A stretch of DNA of 64,000 bases from Methylobacterium sp. 17Sr1-1 (GCF_003173775.1 NZ_CP029552.1:335001-399000); one strand, 5' to 3'. Numbered from the stretch's first letter, positions 53,945 through 62,931 are shown. The notes: generated by a model not told the origin, from the sequence alone. Numbers and translations are program-made.

Positions 53945-55135
53945 ATGAGCATGCAGCCCGGTCGGCGCGTTGGCGTCGCTTTCGTCGGCATGGGTGGGGC
54001 TGTCGCCACCACCGCCATCGCCGGCATCGAGATGATCAAGTCCGGTTCGAATCGTCTCGACGGTCTGCCCCTTGCGGGCCACGCGGTGGCCGGAATGGTC
54101 GGGTACAAGGATCTCGTCTTCGGCGGCTGGGACCTCAACGGCGACGATCTGGGCGCGGCGGCGGCGGGCCACGGCGTGCTGACCAAGCAGGACATCGAGA
54201 ACGGCGCCCAGGTGCTCAAGGGCATGAAGCCGTGGCCGGCGGTCGGCAGCGCCAAGTTCTGCAAGAACATCGACGGCGGCAACCGCATCGTCGCCAAGGA
54301 TCACCGCGAGGCGGTCGACTGCATCGCCGACGACCTCAAGCGCTTCCGTGAGGAATCGGGCGTCGACGACGTGGTGGTGGTCAACCTCGCCTCGACCGAG
54401 CGCTGGCCCGACCTCGACGACCCGACGCTGAACTCCGCCGCCGCCTTCGAGCGCGGCTTGGATGCGAGCGACGAGGCGATCAGCCCGGCGATGCTCTACG
54501 CCTATGCGGCGATCAAGAACGGCATTCCCTACGCCAACTTCACCCCTTCGGTCGCCGCCGACGTGCCGGCGCTCGTCGACCTCGCCAAGCAGATGAACGT
54601 CCCGGTCGCCGGCAAGGACGGCAAGACCGGCCAGACGATGATGAAGACGGTGCTGGCCCCGGCGCTCAAGTCGCGGGCGCTCCACGTCGACGGCTGGTTC
54701 TCGACCAACATCCTCGGCAACCGCGACGGCCTGGCGCTGAACGACAAGGACTCGCTGCAGTCCAAGCTCAACACCAAGGGCACGGTGCTGGATTCGATCC
54801 TCGGCTATCCCGTAGAGGATCACCTCGTCCACATCCACTATTACCGCCCGCGCGGCGACGACAAGGAAGCCTGGGACAACATCGACGTCACCGGCTTCCT
54901 CGGCCAGCGGATGCAGATCAAGATCAACTTCCTGTGCAAGGACTCGATCCTGGCCGCGCCGCTGGTGATCGAGATCGCCCGCGTGCTCGACCTCGCCAAG
55001 AAGCGTGGCGACGGCGGCGTGCAGGAGCAGCTGTCGCTGTTCTTCAAGGCGCCGATGGTCAAGAACGGCCACGGCCCCGAGCACGCCTTCGGCGCGCAGG
55101 AGCGCATGCTGCTCGACTGGCTCGGCGTCCACTAG
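53945..55135 (+). CDS. ino1: Myo-inositol-1-phosphate synthase
   Basis: 396 residues, the short prokaryotic form. NAD-binding Rossmann start GVAFVGMGGAVATTAIAG, the catalytic region NFTPSVAADVPALVDLAKQMNVPVAGKDGKTGQTM with the conserved KDGKTG lysines, and SKLNTKGTVLDSILGY. The enzyme makes inositol-1-phosphate from glucose-6-phosphate with bound NAD. It is the first of nine same-strand genes running to 63557, and supplies the inositol core that a GT4 enzyme and a PIG-L deacetylase of the cluster could use. The stop is two bases before the next start. Confidence 0.93.
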   Translation: MSMQPGRRVGVAFVGMGGAVATTAIAGIEMIKSGSNRLDGLPLAGHAVAGMVGYKDLVFGGWDLNGDDLGAAAAGHGVLTKQDIENGAQVLKGMKPWPAVGSAKFCKNIDGGNRIVAKDHREAVDCIADDLKRFREESGVDDVVVVNLASTERWPDLDDPTLNSAAAFERGLDASDEAISPAMLYAYAAIKNGIPYANFTPSVAADVPALVDLAKQMNVPVAGKDGKTGQTMMKTVLAPALKSRALHVDGWFSTNILGNRDGLALNDKDSLQSKLNTKGTVLDSILGYPVEDHLVHIHYYRPRGDDKEAWDNIDVTGFLGQRMQIKINFLCKDSILAAPLVIEIARVLDLAKKRGDGGVQEQLSLFFKAPMVKNGHGPEHAFGAQERMLLDWLGVH

Positions 55136-55137
55136 GG

Positions 55138-56079
55138 ATGGCCGGCAGCCAAGTTCCCACTCACCAGGTTGCGGCGGGCGGGGCTCAGGCCCCGCTCTCC
55201 CAGCGCGAGCTCCTGGTCGAGCTCAACGACATCAAACGCGTCCGGTCCGCCGGGCGCGACGGCTCGATTGCCGAGCGGCTCTTCCTCCAGGCCTGGTCCG
55301 CCCTGACCGGCGGGGCCGACCCGGAGGCGCTGGCCCTCGACATCACCGCCAAGGCGCTCGCCGCCTCCCGCCTCGGCGATCTCGACGCTGCTTTTCTCAG
55401 CCTCGCCGGCCTCTCGCAGGCCCAAGCCTCCGCCGTGCTGGTGCGGGGCTTCGACGAGGTGGCGGGCCCGCTCGATCCGGCCCTCGCCGAGCGTCTGCGC
55501 GCCTGCCTCGCCGCGCCGCGGGACTGGACCCCCGGTCCCCTGCCGCACTTCGCCCTGCTCCAGGCCGACCAGCCGCGCGCCGGCGTGACCTGCCCGGGCA
55601 AGCCGCGCATCCTGCTCGAGCCGCCGGAGAACCACGCCGAGCACTGCCTCGTGGTGGCGGTCTACGGCGTGGCCTTGAGCCCGTTCTACGGCGCCGATCC
55701 GACGACGGTGTTCGTGGCGGCGCTGGCCCATCACCTGCACAACGCCCTGATGCCGGATGCCGGCTTCACCGGTGAGATCCTGCTCGGCGACCACCTCGAT
55801 TCGGTGATCGCCGGATTGAGCGAGCGGGCGCTCGCCGAGCTGGATGCGCCGTTGCGGGACGTGGTCGCCTCATCGCGAAAAATCCTGGCGGATGATCGCA
55901 CGGCGGAGGGCCGCGCCTTCCACGCCGCCGACGTGATCGACCGGGTCCTGCAGATCGCCCAGCACCTGCGGGCGGCCTCGCTCACCATGGACACGGTGCT
56001 GGGCGAGATGGCGCTGGTCCATGACGGCCCGGTCAAGGGTTTCCACGATCGGGTGCTCGCCGACATGCGGTTGCCGTGA
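55138..56079 (+). CDS. HD-domain-like protein of unknown function in the inositol/YcaO cluster
   Basis: 313 residues from the ATG at 55138, two bases after the synthase stop. The N-terminal third is helical (SQRELLVELNDIKRVRSAGRDGSIAERLFLQAW). The C-terminal half has H169 in NHAEHCLVVAVYG and then H198-HLHNALMPDAGF, with later aspartates (GDHLDSVI), giving a metal-site order like that of HD-type phosphohydrolases, though the second motif reads HHxHNA and not HD. A phosphatase acting on a phosphorylated inositol or sugar intermediate would suit the pathway; this is inference. Confidence 0.62.
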   Translation: MAGSQVPTHQVAAGGAQAPLSQRELLVELNDIKRVRSAGRDGSIAERLFLQAWSALTGGADPEALALDITAKALAASRLGDLDAAFLSLAGLSQAQASAVLVRGFDEVAGPLDPALAERLRACLAAPRDWTPGPLPHFALLQADQPRAGVTCPGKPRILLEPPENHAEHCLVVAVYGVALSPFYGADPTTVFVAALAHHLHNALMPDAGFTGEILLGDHLDSVIAGLSERALAELDAPLRDVVASSRKILADDRTAEGRAFHAADVIDRVLQIAQHLRAASLTMDTVLGEMALVHDGPVKGFHDRVLADMRLP

Positions 56080-56188
56080 GGATCGGGCCGGACGCCCTCG
56101 GGTGTCCGCACCTCCTTGGGCGTCCGCGCCTGCGCTCTATCTCACGTCAGAGCCCGCCCTCGGGTGGGCGCCGCGAGGAAACGCATCC

Positions 56189-57361
56189 GTGATCCCGTTC
56201 GGGCTCCTCTCGCCGGTCACCGGCGAGGCGCTGCACCACGATACGCCCCACTCCCTGCGCGAGGGCAAGCGCGGGCCGCGCTGGCCCGTGGTCGACGGCA
56301 TTCCCTACCTGCGGGTCGGGCGCGACGGCCTGATCGGCGACGTGCTGGGCCATCTCGACAAGGGCGCGCCCGGCCACGCCCTCGAACTCCTGCTCGCCGA
56401 CCAGGACGATTGGTGGACCGGCCCGAAGGCCGACCCGGCGGTCCTGCGCGATCTCGTGCGCGAGATGAAGTACGTTTCCCTGCGCGAGGCCTGCGCCCGC
56501 CTCGGCTGGGGCCGGGTCGGCGACTACTTCGTCCATCGCTGGACCGACCCGACCTACCTCGCCGGCCTCGCCCTGCTGGAGGCGCACTGGAACAAGCCTT
56601 CTTGCGCCTTCGAGCTCGCCTGCGGCATCGGCCACTACCTGCGCGAGTTGCAGGGGCGGGGAGTCCGGGTGTCGGGGGGAGACGTCGTCTTCGCCAAGCT
56701 CTGGGTCGCCCGCCACTGGGTCGCCGGGCAGCGGCCGCAGCTCGTCTGCTTCGACGCCGCCGGCCCGCACTGGCCGATCGACCAGGCGCCCGTCGACCTC
56801 GTGATGTGCCATGACGCGTTCTACTTCCTGCCCGAGAAGGCCCGCATCCTCGAAGCCTTGCGCCGGACCGCCGGCGAGGAGGGGTGGCTGGCCTTGAGCC
56901 ACGTCCACAACAGCGCCCGGCCCGGCTTCTCGGCCGGGCACGCGGTCTCCTCGGCCGAGATCGCGGAGCTGTTTCCCGACGGGCTCGTCTACGACGACGA
57001 CGAGCTGACCCGGGCCCTCGTCGAGGCCCGCGCCCCGGTTCCGGCCGAGCCGGCCGCCCTCGACCATGTCGAAGCCTTCTCGGTCGTCTGCGGCCCCGGC
57101 ATGCGCCCGGCGCCCCGCCCCCTCGTCGACGGGCTGACCCTGCCGCGGGAGGGGGCGCTCTTGCGGCTCAACCCGCTCTACGCGCCCGATCCGGCCGGGG
57201 GCTACGCCATCGCCTGGCCGTCCGAGCGCTACCGCGACGAATACGCGGCCCGCGCCACCTACCCGATGCACTCCGAGGGGCCCGAGACCCTGGAGGCGAC
57301 ACCTGAGACCATCCAACGCGCCCGCACCCGCGAGTTCGTCGACTTGCCGGAGCGGTGGTGA
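56189..57361 (+). CDS. SAM-dependent methyltransferase of the inositol/YcaO cluster
   Basis: 390 residues from a GTG at 56189 with GAGGAAA upstream. A short N-terminal part (LLSPVTGEALHHDTPHSLREGKRGPRWPVVDGIPYLR) resembles a Trm112-type lead-in but lacks zinc cysteines. The class I methyltransferase fold starts with motif I, E142-LACGIGHYL, followed by GDVVFAKLW and the acidic LVMCHDAFYFLP. The C-terminal 100 residues have no recognised match. It would methylate an O, N or S in the pathway product. The stop overlaps the next start (TGATG). Confidence 0.82.
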   Translation: MIPFGLLSPVTGEALHHDTPHSLREGKRGPRWPVVDGIPYLRVGRDGLIGDVLGHLDKGAPGHALELLLADQDDWWTGPKADPAVLRDLVREMKYVSLREACARLGWGRVGDYFVHRWTDPTYLAGLALLEAHWNKPSCAFELACGIGHYLRELQGRGVRVSGGDVVFAKLWVARHWVAGQRPQLVCFDAAGPHWPIDQAPVDLVMCHDAFYFLPEKARILEALRRTAGEEGWLALSHVHNSARPGFSAGHAVSSAEIAELFPDGLVYDDDELTRALVEARAPVPAEPAALDHVEAFSVVCGPGMRPAPRPLVDGLTLPREGALLRLNPLYAPDPAGGYAIAWPSERYRDEYAARATYPMHSEGPETLEATPETIQRARTREFVDLPERW

Positions 57362-58404
57362 TGTCGGCGTCGATCGGCTGGGGCATCGTCGGGTTCGGCT
57401 GGGTCGCCCGGGACTTCATGGCGCCGGCGATCCGGGCCGCCGGGCACCGCCTCGTCGCGGTCTGCGATCCCGGCGCCGAGGCGCGCGAGGCCGCCACGGC
57501 GCTCGGTGCGCGGGGCCATGCCGACCTCGCCGGGCTGCTGGCCGAGCCGGAGGTCGAGGCGGTCTACGTCGCGACGCCCAACCACCTGCATCGCGGTGCC
57601 GTCGAGGCGCTGGCCGAAGCCGGCAAGGCGATCCTGTGCGAGAAGCCGATGGCGGCGGCGCTGGAAGATGCCGAGGCGATGGCGGCGGCGGTCGCCCGCA
57701 CCGGCGCGCTCTACGGCACCGCCTTCGACCAGCGCCACCACCCGGCCCACCGCCTGCTCCGCGACGAGATCCGCGCCGGCCGGGTCGGCACCGTCACAGG
57801 CGTGCGCATCGTCTATGCCTGCTGGCTCGACCGGGGCTGGACGGCGATTCCCGGACAGCAGAACTGGCGCATCGACCAGGCCCAGGCCGGCGGCGGCGCC
57901 TTGATGGACCTCGCCCCCCACGGCCTCGACCTGACCGACTTCCTCCTCGACGAGCCGATCCTCGACGTCACCGCGCTGACCCAGGCGAGGGCGCAGGACT
58001 ACGCCGTCGACGACGGCGCGCTGCTGATCGGCCGGACCGGCTCGGGCGTGCTGGCGAGCCTGCACGTCGCCTACAATTGCCCCGACGCGCTGCCGCGCCG
58101 GCGCCTGGAGATCGCCGGCACGAAGGGCCTGTTGGTCGCCCGCAACACGATGGGCCAGGAAGCGGGCGGGAGCGTCGCCTTCATCGACGGCGCCACCGGC
58201 GAAACGACTCCGCTCGCCTTCGACACCGCGGCATCGCCGTTCCTGGAGCAGGTACGGGCCTTCGGGCGCTCCTTGCGCGATCCGGCCGGGCGCGACGCCT
58301 GGTCGGCCGCGCGCGACCTGCACACGATGCGGCTGCTCGCCCGCGCCTACGCCGCCTCTCCCTCGCATTTGCCCGAACAATCCCCCGTCGCGCCGGCCGC
58401 CTGA
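57361..58404 (+). CDS. Gfo/Idh/MocA family oxidoreductase
   Basis: 347 residues. NAD(P)-binding start WGIVGFGWVARDFMAPAI, then the family signature CE94-KP96 (AILCEKPMAAALEDAE) and a C-terminal sugar-binding half with GGALMDLAPHGLDLTDFLL, in which the conserved H and D act in catalysis. Such enzymes oxidise or reduce sugars and cyclitols, including inositol at one carbon (inositol dehydrogenase IdhA is a member). In this cluster an inosose or ketosugar intermediate is a natural guess. The ATG at 57361 shares one base with the upstream stop. Confidence 0.9.
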   Translation: MSASIGWGIVGFGWVARDFMAPAIRAAGHRLVAVCDPGAEAREAATALGARGHADLAGLLAEPEVEAVYVATPNHLHRGAVEALAEAGKAILCEKPMAAALEDAEAMAAAVARTGALYGTAFDQRHHPAHRLLRDEIRAGRVGTVTGVRIVYACWLDRGWTAIPGQQNWRIDQAQAGGGALMDLAPHGLDLTDFLLDEPILDVTALTQARAQDYAVDDGALLIGRTGSGVLASLHVAYNCPDALPRRRLEIAGTKGLLVARNTMGQEAGGSVAFIDGATGETTPLAFDTAASPFLEQVRAFGRSLRDPAGRDAWSAARDLHTMRLLARAYAASPSHLPEQSPVAPAA

Positions 58405-58428
58405 CGGCCCCGAGGAGTGTCACCGCTC

Positions 58429-59985
58429 GTGGACAGACCCGCCGCACCCCGCCCCTACTCGTACGGCCAAAAACGCGTCATCGAAGGGCTGCCCGAGCGC
58501 CTGCCGGATGCCGTCCGTGCCTATCTCGACGTGCTGCCGCCGGGCCGGATCGTCGGCTTTCCCCTGGCGCCCCTCGACCGGACCGGGGTGCCGTGCTGGT
58601 TCGTGTCGCTGTTCCTGGAGGATCCGTACTTCGTCGGCGCGATGCCGAGCGGCATCGGCTACGGCGCCACCGACGACGAGGCGATCATCGGCTCGGTGGC
58701 GGAGATCGCCGAGAACCTGATGCCGAGCCTGGCGCTGATCCCGCGCAAGAAGGAGCGCGGCAGCTACCACGACCTCGTGCGGGTGTTCGGCGCGAAATCC
58801 GTCGCCGATCCGCTCACCCTCGGCCTGCCGGCGGGCAGCCCGGTGAACCGCGATACCGTGCTCGAATGGACCGGCACGGTGCGGGCGCGCACGGGCGAGA
58901 CGGTGCTGATGCCGCTCGATCTCGCGGCGACGGACTATTTCGAGCTGTCGCCGGGCTACCAGCCCTTCACGAATCTCATCACCAACGGGCTCGGCGCCGG
59001 GCCGGACGTGGAGTTCGCCCTCGGGCACGGGCTGCTCGAACTCCTGCAGCGCGACGGCAACGGCCTCCTGTTCCGCGCCCTCGACCAGGGCGTGATGCTC
59101 GACACCTCGGAGGGGCTCGGTCCCGAGACCCGCGGCATGCTCGACCGGCTGGAGGCCCTGGGCATCCGCGCGATGCCGAAATTCGCCACCGACCAGTTCG
59201 GCTTCACCAACGTCTACTGCGTCGGCTACGACCTGGACGCCTCCCGCGCGCCTGCGCCGATCGCGCTCTCGGCCTGCGGCGAGGCCTGCGACCCCGACCG
59301 CGAGCGGGCCCTGCGCAAGGCGATCCTGGAATTCCAGGCCGCGCGCGTGCGCAAGACCTTCGGCCACGGCCCCCTCGACCTCGCCCGCTCGATCACCCCG
59401 CCGGGCTACGTCGACGCCTTCATCGAGACGGCGCTGCCGAGCCTCGACCTGGAGGAGGGGAGGGCGCTCGCCGCGATGCTCGACTGGATCGACAAGCCGG
59501 CCGAGACCCTGCGGGGCTTCCTCGCGCAGACCGTCTATTCCGAGCGCTCCACCAAGCGCTTCGCCGACCTGCCGACGCAGGCCGCACCCACGGGCCAGGA
59601 CCGCGGCCGCATCGCCCGCGAGCGGCTGGAGGCGGAAGGGTTCGACGTGCTCTACGTCGATGCCTCGCCGCCCGGCGGCGGTGTCGGCATCGTCAAGGCG
59701 ATCGTGCCGGGTCTCGAGGTCGAGACCATGAGCTACTACCGCATCGGCGAGCGCAACACGCGAAAGCTCATCGAGCGCGACCACCCGCTGATCCGCTTCG
59801 GGGAGGCGAGCGAGAGCTTGCGGCCGGTGCGCCTGACGCCCGAGGCGCTGGAGCGCTTCGGCGGCCAGCCGCTGTTCGACGTGGCGCTGGCCGACGCGAT
59901 CGTCGGCCCGCTCTATCCGCTCTACCGCGAGCCGGAATCGCACCACGCGCCGTTCCGCCTGGAGCGCCGGGGGAGGGCGGCATGA
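58429..59985 (+). CDS. YcaO family ATP-dependent enzyme
   Basis: 518 residues from a GTG at 58429 (GAGGAG eleven bases upstream); a GTG at 58417 is the alternative. The YcaO core lies at about 180-320: TNGLGAGPDVEFALGHGLLELLQRD (from about 181) corresponds to the first ATP/Mg glutamate motif, and GEACDPDRERALRKAILE301FQAAR to the E-x-Q-x-x-R motif. YcaO proteins activate amides with ATP, giving azolines, amidines or thioamides. The N-terminal about 170 and C-terminal about 190 residues are specific to this type. No RiPP precursor, E1-like or TfuA gene is adjacent, so a small-molecule substrate is likely. Confidence 0.85.
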   Translation: MDRPAAPRPYSYGQKRVIEGLPERLPDAVRAYLDVLPPGRIVGFPLAPLDRTGVPCWFVSLFLEDPYFVGAMPSGIGYGATDDEAIIGSVAEIAENLMPSLALIPRKKERGSYHDLVRVFGAKSVADPLTLGLPAGSPVNRDTVLEWTGTVRARTGETVLMPLDLAATDYFELSPGYQPFTNLITNGLGAGPDVEFALGHGLLELLQRDGNGLLFRALDQGVMLDTSEGLGPETRGMLDRLEALGIRAMPKFATDQFGFTNVYCVGYDLDASRAPAPIALSACGEACDPDRERALRKAILEFQAARVRKTFGHGPLDLARSITPPGYVDAFIETALPSLDLEEGRALAAMLDWIDKPAETLRGFLAQTVYSERSTKRFADLPTQAAPTGQDRGRIARERLEAEGFDVLYVDASPPGGGVGIVKAIVPGLEVETMSYYRIGERNTRKLIERDHPLIRFGEASESLRPVRLTPEALERFGGQPLFDVALADAIVGPLYPLYREPESHHAPFRLERRGRAA

Positions 59986-60806
59986 GCTTGCGCTTCGCCT
60001 ACAACACCAACGGGGCGGCCAATCACCGCCTCGACGACGCGCTGAGCCTGATCGCCGATGCCGGCTACGACGGCGTCGCGCTCACCCTCGACATCCACCA
60101 CCTCGATCCCTTCGCCGAGGACTGGGCGCAGGCCGCCGAGCGGGTGCGCGGCCGGCTCTACGGCCTGGGCCTCGGCTCGGTGATCGAGACCGGCGCCCGC
60201 TTCCTCCTCGACCCGCGCGCCAAGCACGAGCCGACCCTGGTGACGGCCGATCCCGCCGGCCGCGCCCGCCGGGTCGCGTTCCTGCACCGCGCGATCGACA
60301 TCGCGGCGATTCTCGGCTCGGAGGCGGTGTCGTTCTGGGCCGGGGTGCCGAAGCCCGGCGTCGATCCGGCGGAAGCCAGAACCTGGCTGCGGGACGGTCT
60401 CGAACAGGTCGTCGCCTACGCGACCGAGCGCCGGGTCGTCGCGGCGCTCGAACCCGAGCCCGGCATGCTGGTCGAGACCCTGGACGACTACGCCGCCCTC
60501 GACGTGCATGGTCTCCAACTGGCGCTGGATACCGGCCACTGCCTGGTGACGCAGGAGCGCGAGCCCGCCGCGGCGGTGAAGGAATTCGCCGACCGGCTCG
60601 GCACCGTGGCGATCGAGGACATGGCGCGGGGCACCCACATCCACCTGCCCTTCGGCGAGGGCGACATGGATGTGCCGGGCGTGCTCGACGCGCTCGACGC
60701 CATCGGCTTCCAAAAGCTGGTCTGCGTCGAGCTGTCCCGCGAGAGCCACCGGGCCGACCGGATGATCCCGGATTCGCTCCGTTACTTGCGGGAGTGCCGC
60801 CGATGA
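59982..60806 (+). CDS. Sugar-phosphate isomerase/epimerase-type TIM barrel
   Basis: 274 residues whose ATG overlaps the YcaO stop (ATGA). AP-endonuclease-2-type barrel with a plausible metal site: E157 (ALEPEPG), D183 and H186 (LALDTGHC), H219/H221 (THIHLPFGEGDMD) and E250 (VCVELSRES). Members include inosose dehydratase IolE, xylose isomerase-like enzymes and EboE-type proteins. Given the inositol synthase and MocA-type enzyme in the cluster, an inosose or ketosugar is a sensible substrate. It also overlaps the next gene by four bases. Confidence 0.85.
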   Translation: MSLRFAYNTNGAANHRLDDALSLIADAGYDGVALTLDIHHLDPFAEDWAQAAERVRGRLYGLGLGSVIETGARFLLDPRAKHEPTLVTADPAGRARRVAFLHRAIDIAAILGSEAVSFWAGVPKPGVDPAEARTWLRDGLEQVVAYATERRVVAALEPEPGMLVETLDDYAALDVHGLQLALDTGHCLVTQEREPAAAVKEFADRLGTVAIEDMARGTHIHLPFGEGDMDVPGVLDALDAIGFQKLVCVELSRESHRADRMIPDSLRYLRECRR

Positions 60807-62038
60807 GGGTGTGCTTCGTGAGCCGCCGCTACTTCCCGGCGATCTCCGGCATGAGCGTCTACGCCCAGAACCTGCTGCGCGAGCTCGCCGGGGCCGGCCA
60901 CGACGTCACGATGGTGAGCCAGTACCGGGGCGACGCCTTCGGCACCAAGGTCTATGGCGGCGGCCCGCCGCCGCCGGTGCCCGGCGTGCGGGTGGTCGGC
61001 CTCGAACAGGTCGGCGAGCAGGAGAGCGGCGATTTCGAGCGCGACATCGCCACGATGGTCGAGACCATCACGGCCGAGCACGCGCGGAAGCCCTTCGACG
61101 TCCTGCACGCGCAGTACGGCTACCCCACCGGCTTCGCCACGCTGATCGCCTCGAAGAGGCTGGGCGTGCCGAACGTCGTCTCGATCCAGGGCGGCGACGG
61201 CCACTGGGTCGGCTCGTGCTGCGAGACCCACCGCCTCGCCATGGTGCGGGTGCTCGCCCACGCCAACGCGCTGCTGATCGGCGGGCGTTCCTTCGTGGCC
61301 GAGGTCTGCGACCGGCTCGGCAGCGATCCCGACCGCTTCACCATCGTGCCGGGCGCCGTCGACACCGCGCGCTTCCGCCCGCCCGAGGGATGGACGCCCG
61401 GCGACGCCGCCGATCCGGTGCGGCTGTTCTACCACGGCCGGGTCGACCGCCGGAAAGGCGTGCTCGACTTCCTCGACGCGTTGAGCCTGCTGCGCCTGCG
61501 CGGGACGCCGTTTGCCGCCATCATCTCCGGCATCGGGCCCGACGTGGAGCCGGCGCGCACGCTCGCCGCCGATCTCGGCTTCTCGGAGGCGGATGTGCGC
61601 TTCACCGGCTACGCCGAGTACGACGCGGTGCCGGGCCTCTACGCCATGGGCGACGTGTTCGTCTCGCCGACCTACGCGGAAGGGTTCTCGAACACGATCC
61701 TGGAGGCGATGGCGGCGGGGCAGGCCGTGGTCTCGACCCACTCGGTCGGCGTCTCGGACTGCCTGCGCGATAACAAGAACGGGCTGATGGTCCAGCCCGG
61801 CGACGTGCCGGCCCTGGCGGACGCCCTCCACCGGATCATCACCGACCGTCCCTTGCGCGCCCGCCTCGCGGCGGCGGCCCTGGAGGAGTGCCGGCGGGTC
61901 TATTCCTGGCAGGCGGTGGGGCGGCAGATCATGGAGGTCTACGCCGCGGTGAAGGACGAGCGGCCGGACCCGGCCTTCGATCCGGACCTGCCGCACGACC
62001 CGAGCTGCCGCTTCCGGGCGGAGCCGCACCTGTTGTGA
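60803..62038 (+). CDS. GT4 family glycosyltransferase (MshA/WecB-C-like fold)
   Basis: 411 residues from the ATG at 60803 overlapping the upstream TGA. GT-B fold: N-terminal acceptor domain MRVCFVSRRYFPAISGMSVYAQNLLREL, and a C-terminal GT1_4 domain with FYHGRVDRRKGVLDFLDAL and the nucleotide-sugar motif EGFSNTILE (E-x7-E). Retaining enzyme using a nucleotide sugar. With an inositol-phosphate synthase and a PIG-L deacetylase in the same operon, transfer of N-acetylglucosamine to an inositol, as MshA does in actinobacteria, is the leading idea; sequence alone does not prove it. Confidence 0.9.
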   Translation: MRVCFVSRRYFPAISGMSVYAQNLLRELAGAGHDVTMVSQYRGDAFGTKVYGGGPPPPVPGVRVVGLEQVGEQESGDFERDIATMVETITAEHARKPFDVLHAQYGYPTGFATLIASKRLGVPNVVSIQGGDGHWVGSCCETHRLAMVRVLAHANALLIGGRSFVAEVCDRLGSDPDRFTIVPGAVDTARFRPPEGWTPGDAADPVRLFYHGRVDRRKGVLDFLDALSLLRLRGTPFAAIISGIGPDVEPARTLAADLGFSEADVRFTGYAEYDAVPGLYAMGDVFVSPTYAEGFSNTILEAMAAGQAVVSTHSVGVSDCLRDNKNGLMVQPGDVPALADALHRIITDRPLRARLAAAALEECRRVYSWQAVGRQIMEVYAAVKDERPDPAFDPDLPHDPSCRFRAEPHLL

Positions 62039-62046
62039 GGTTCTCT

Positions 62047-62155
62047 CCCCTCCCCCTTGTGGGGAGGGGCCGGGGGTGGGGGTGGTGCCGCGTAAAGCTG
62101 AGCGGTGCCTCCTGCATCACCCCCACCCCTGACCCCTCCCCACAAGGGGGAGGGG
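62047..62155. repeat. Long inverted repeat inside the cluster (CCCCTCCCCC family)
   Basis: The left arm 62047-62084 (CCCCTCCCCCTTGTGGGGAG onward) and the right arm 62118-62155 are about 38 bases and almost fully complementary, with a 33-base loop. In the mRNA it would form a very stable stem between the glycosyltransferase and deacetylase genes. Related to the element at 47121-47287. Confidence 0.88.
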
Positions 62156-62181
62156 AAGGCCCGTTTGTAACCCGAGTCTCC

Positions 62182-62931
62182 ATGCCCACAGCCCTCGCCC
62201 TCTCGCCCCATCTCGACGACGCCGCCTTCTCCTGCGGCGGCACCCTGGCGCAGCTCGCGCACGGGGGCTGGCGGGTGGTGATGGTGACGCTGCTCACCGC
62301 CAGCGTCCCCGATCCGGCCGGCTTCGCGCTGGCCTGCCAGCTCGACAAGGGGCTCGGGCCGGAGGTCGACTACATGGCCCTGCGCCGGGACGAGGACCGG
62401 GCGGCCGCCGACGCGCTCGGGATCGGCCCGCCCGTCCACGTCGCGCTCCGGGAGGCGCCGCATCGCGGCTACGCCTCGGCGCCCGAGCTCTTCGCCGGCA
62501 CCCGGCCCGACGACCCGCTCGCCGACGACCTCGCCCCGGTCCTTGCCCGCCTGATGGACGAGGGAGCGCCCGACCTGCTGCTGGCACCGCAGGGGGTGGG
62601 CGGCCACGTCGATCACGTCCAGCTGGTCCGCGCGCTCACCGCCCTCGCCCCGGCCTGCCCGGTCCTGTGGTGGCGCGACTTCCCCTACACCGTGCGCCAT
62701 CCCGACCCGAAGGAGCCGTTCCGCGACACCTTCGCGGGGCTGCCCACGATCACCGTGCGCCTGTCCCCGGACGAGGAGGCGGCCAAGCACGCGGCCTGCG
62801 CGGCCTACACGAGCCAGATCGGCTTCCAGTTCGGCGGTCCCGACGGCCTCGCCCAGCGCCTGGACGCCGAGGGCGCGCGCGAGCACTTCCGCCTCGCCGG
62901 CGCCGTGCCGGACGGGCTCATCCTCGCGTGA
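62182..62931 (+). CDS. PIG-L (LmbE-like) N-deacetylase
   Basis: 249 residues from the ATG at 62182. The zinc site is complete: H10-LDD13 in SPHLDDAAFSCGGTL, and H142-VDH145 in GGHVDHVQL. PIG-L enzymes deacetylate N-acetylglucosamine on inositol (MshB, PIG-L) or similar conjugates (BshB). It follows the GT4 gene after an inverted repeat, and its stop overlaps the next start (GTGA). This is the second mycothiol-like step in the cluster. Confidence 0.92.
   Translation: MPTALALSPHLDDAAFSCGGTLAQLAHGGWRVVMVTLLTASVPDPAGFALACQLDKGLGPEVDYMALRRDEDRAAADALGIGPPVHVALREAPHRGYASAPELFAGTRPDDPLADDLAPVLARLMDEGAPDLLLAPQGVGGHVDHVQLVRALTALAPACPVLWWRDFPYTVRHPDPKEPFRDTFAGLPTITVRLSPDEEAAKHAACAAYTSQIGFQFGGPDGLAQRLDAEGAREHFRLAGAVPDGLILA

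Noticed and set aside
57636..59981. Upstream part of the 1056-residue plus-strand open frame ending at 60806
   Set aside because: Only its last 274 codons (from 59982) are a real protein; the rest is an out-of-frame reading of the oxidoreductase and YcaO genes, so this is not a fusion protein.
53945..62931. A true mycothiol pathway
   Set aside because: Ino1, GT4 and PIG-L fit the first steps, but there is no MshC-like cysteine ligase or MshD-like acetyltransferase, and YcaO, methyltransferase, MocA and TIM-barrel genes are not part of mycothiol synthesis.
60803..62931. Hopanoid cyclitol-ether synthesis (hpnI/hpnK/hpnJ type)
   Set aside because: The deacetylase is of the PIG-L type and there is no radical SAM HpnJ-like or hopanoid gene in the cluster.
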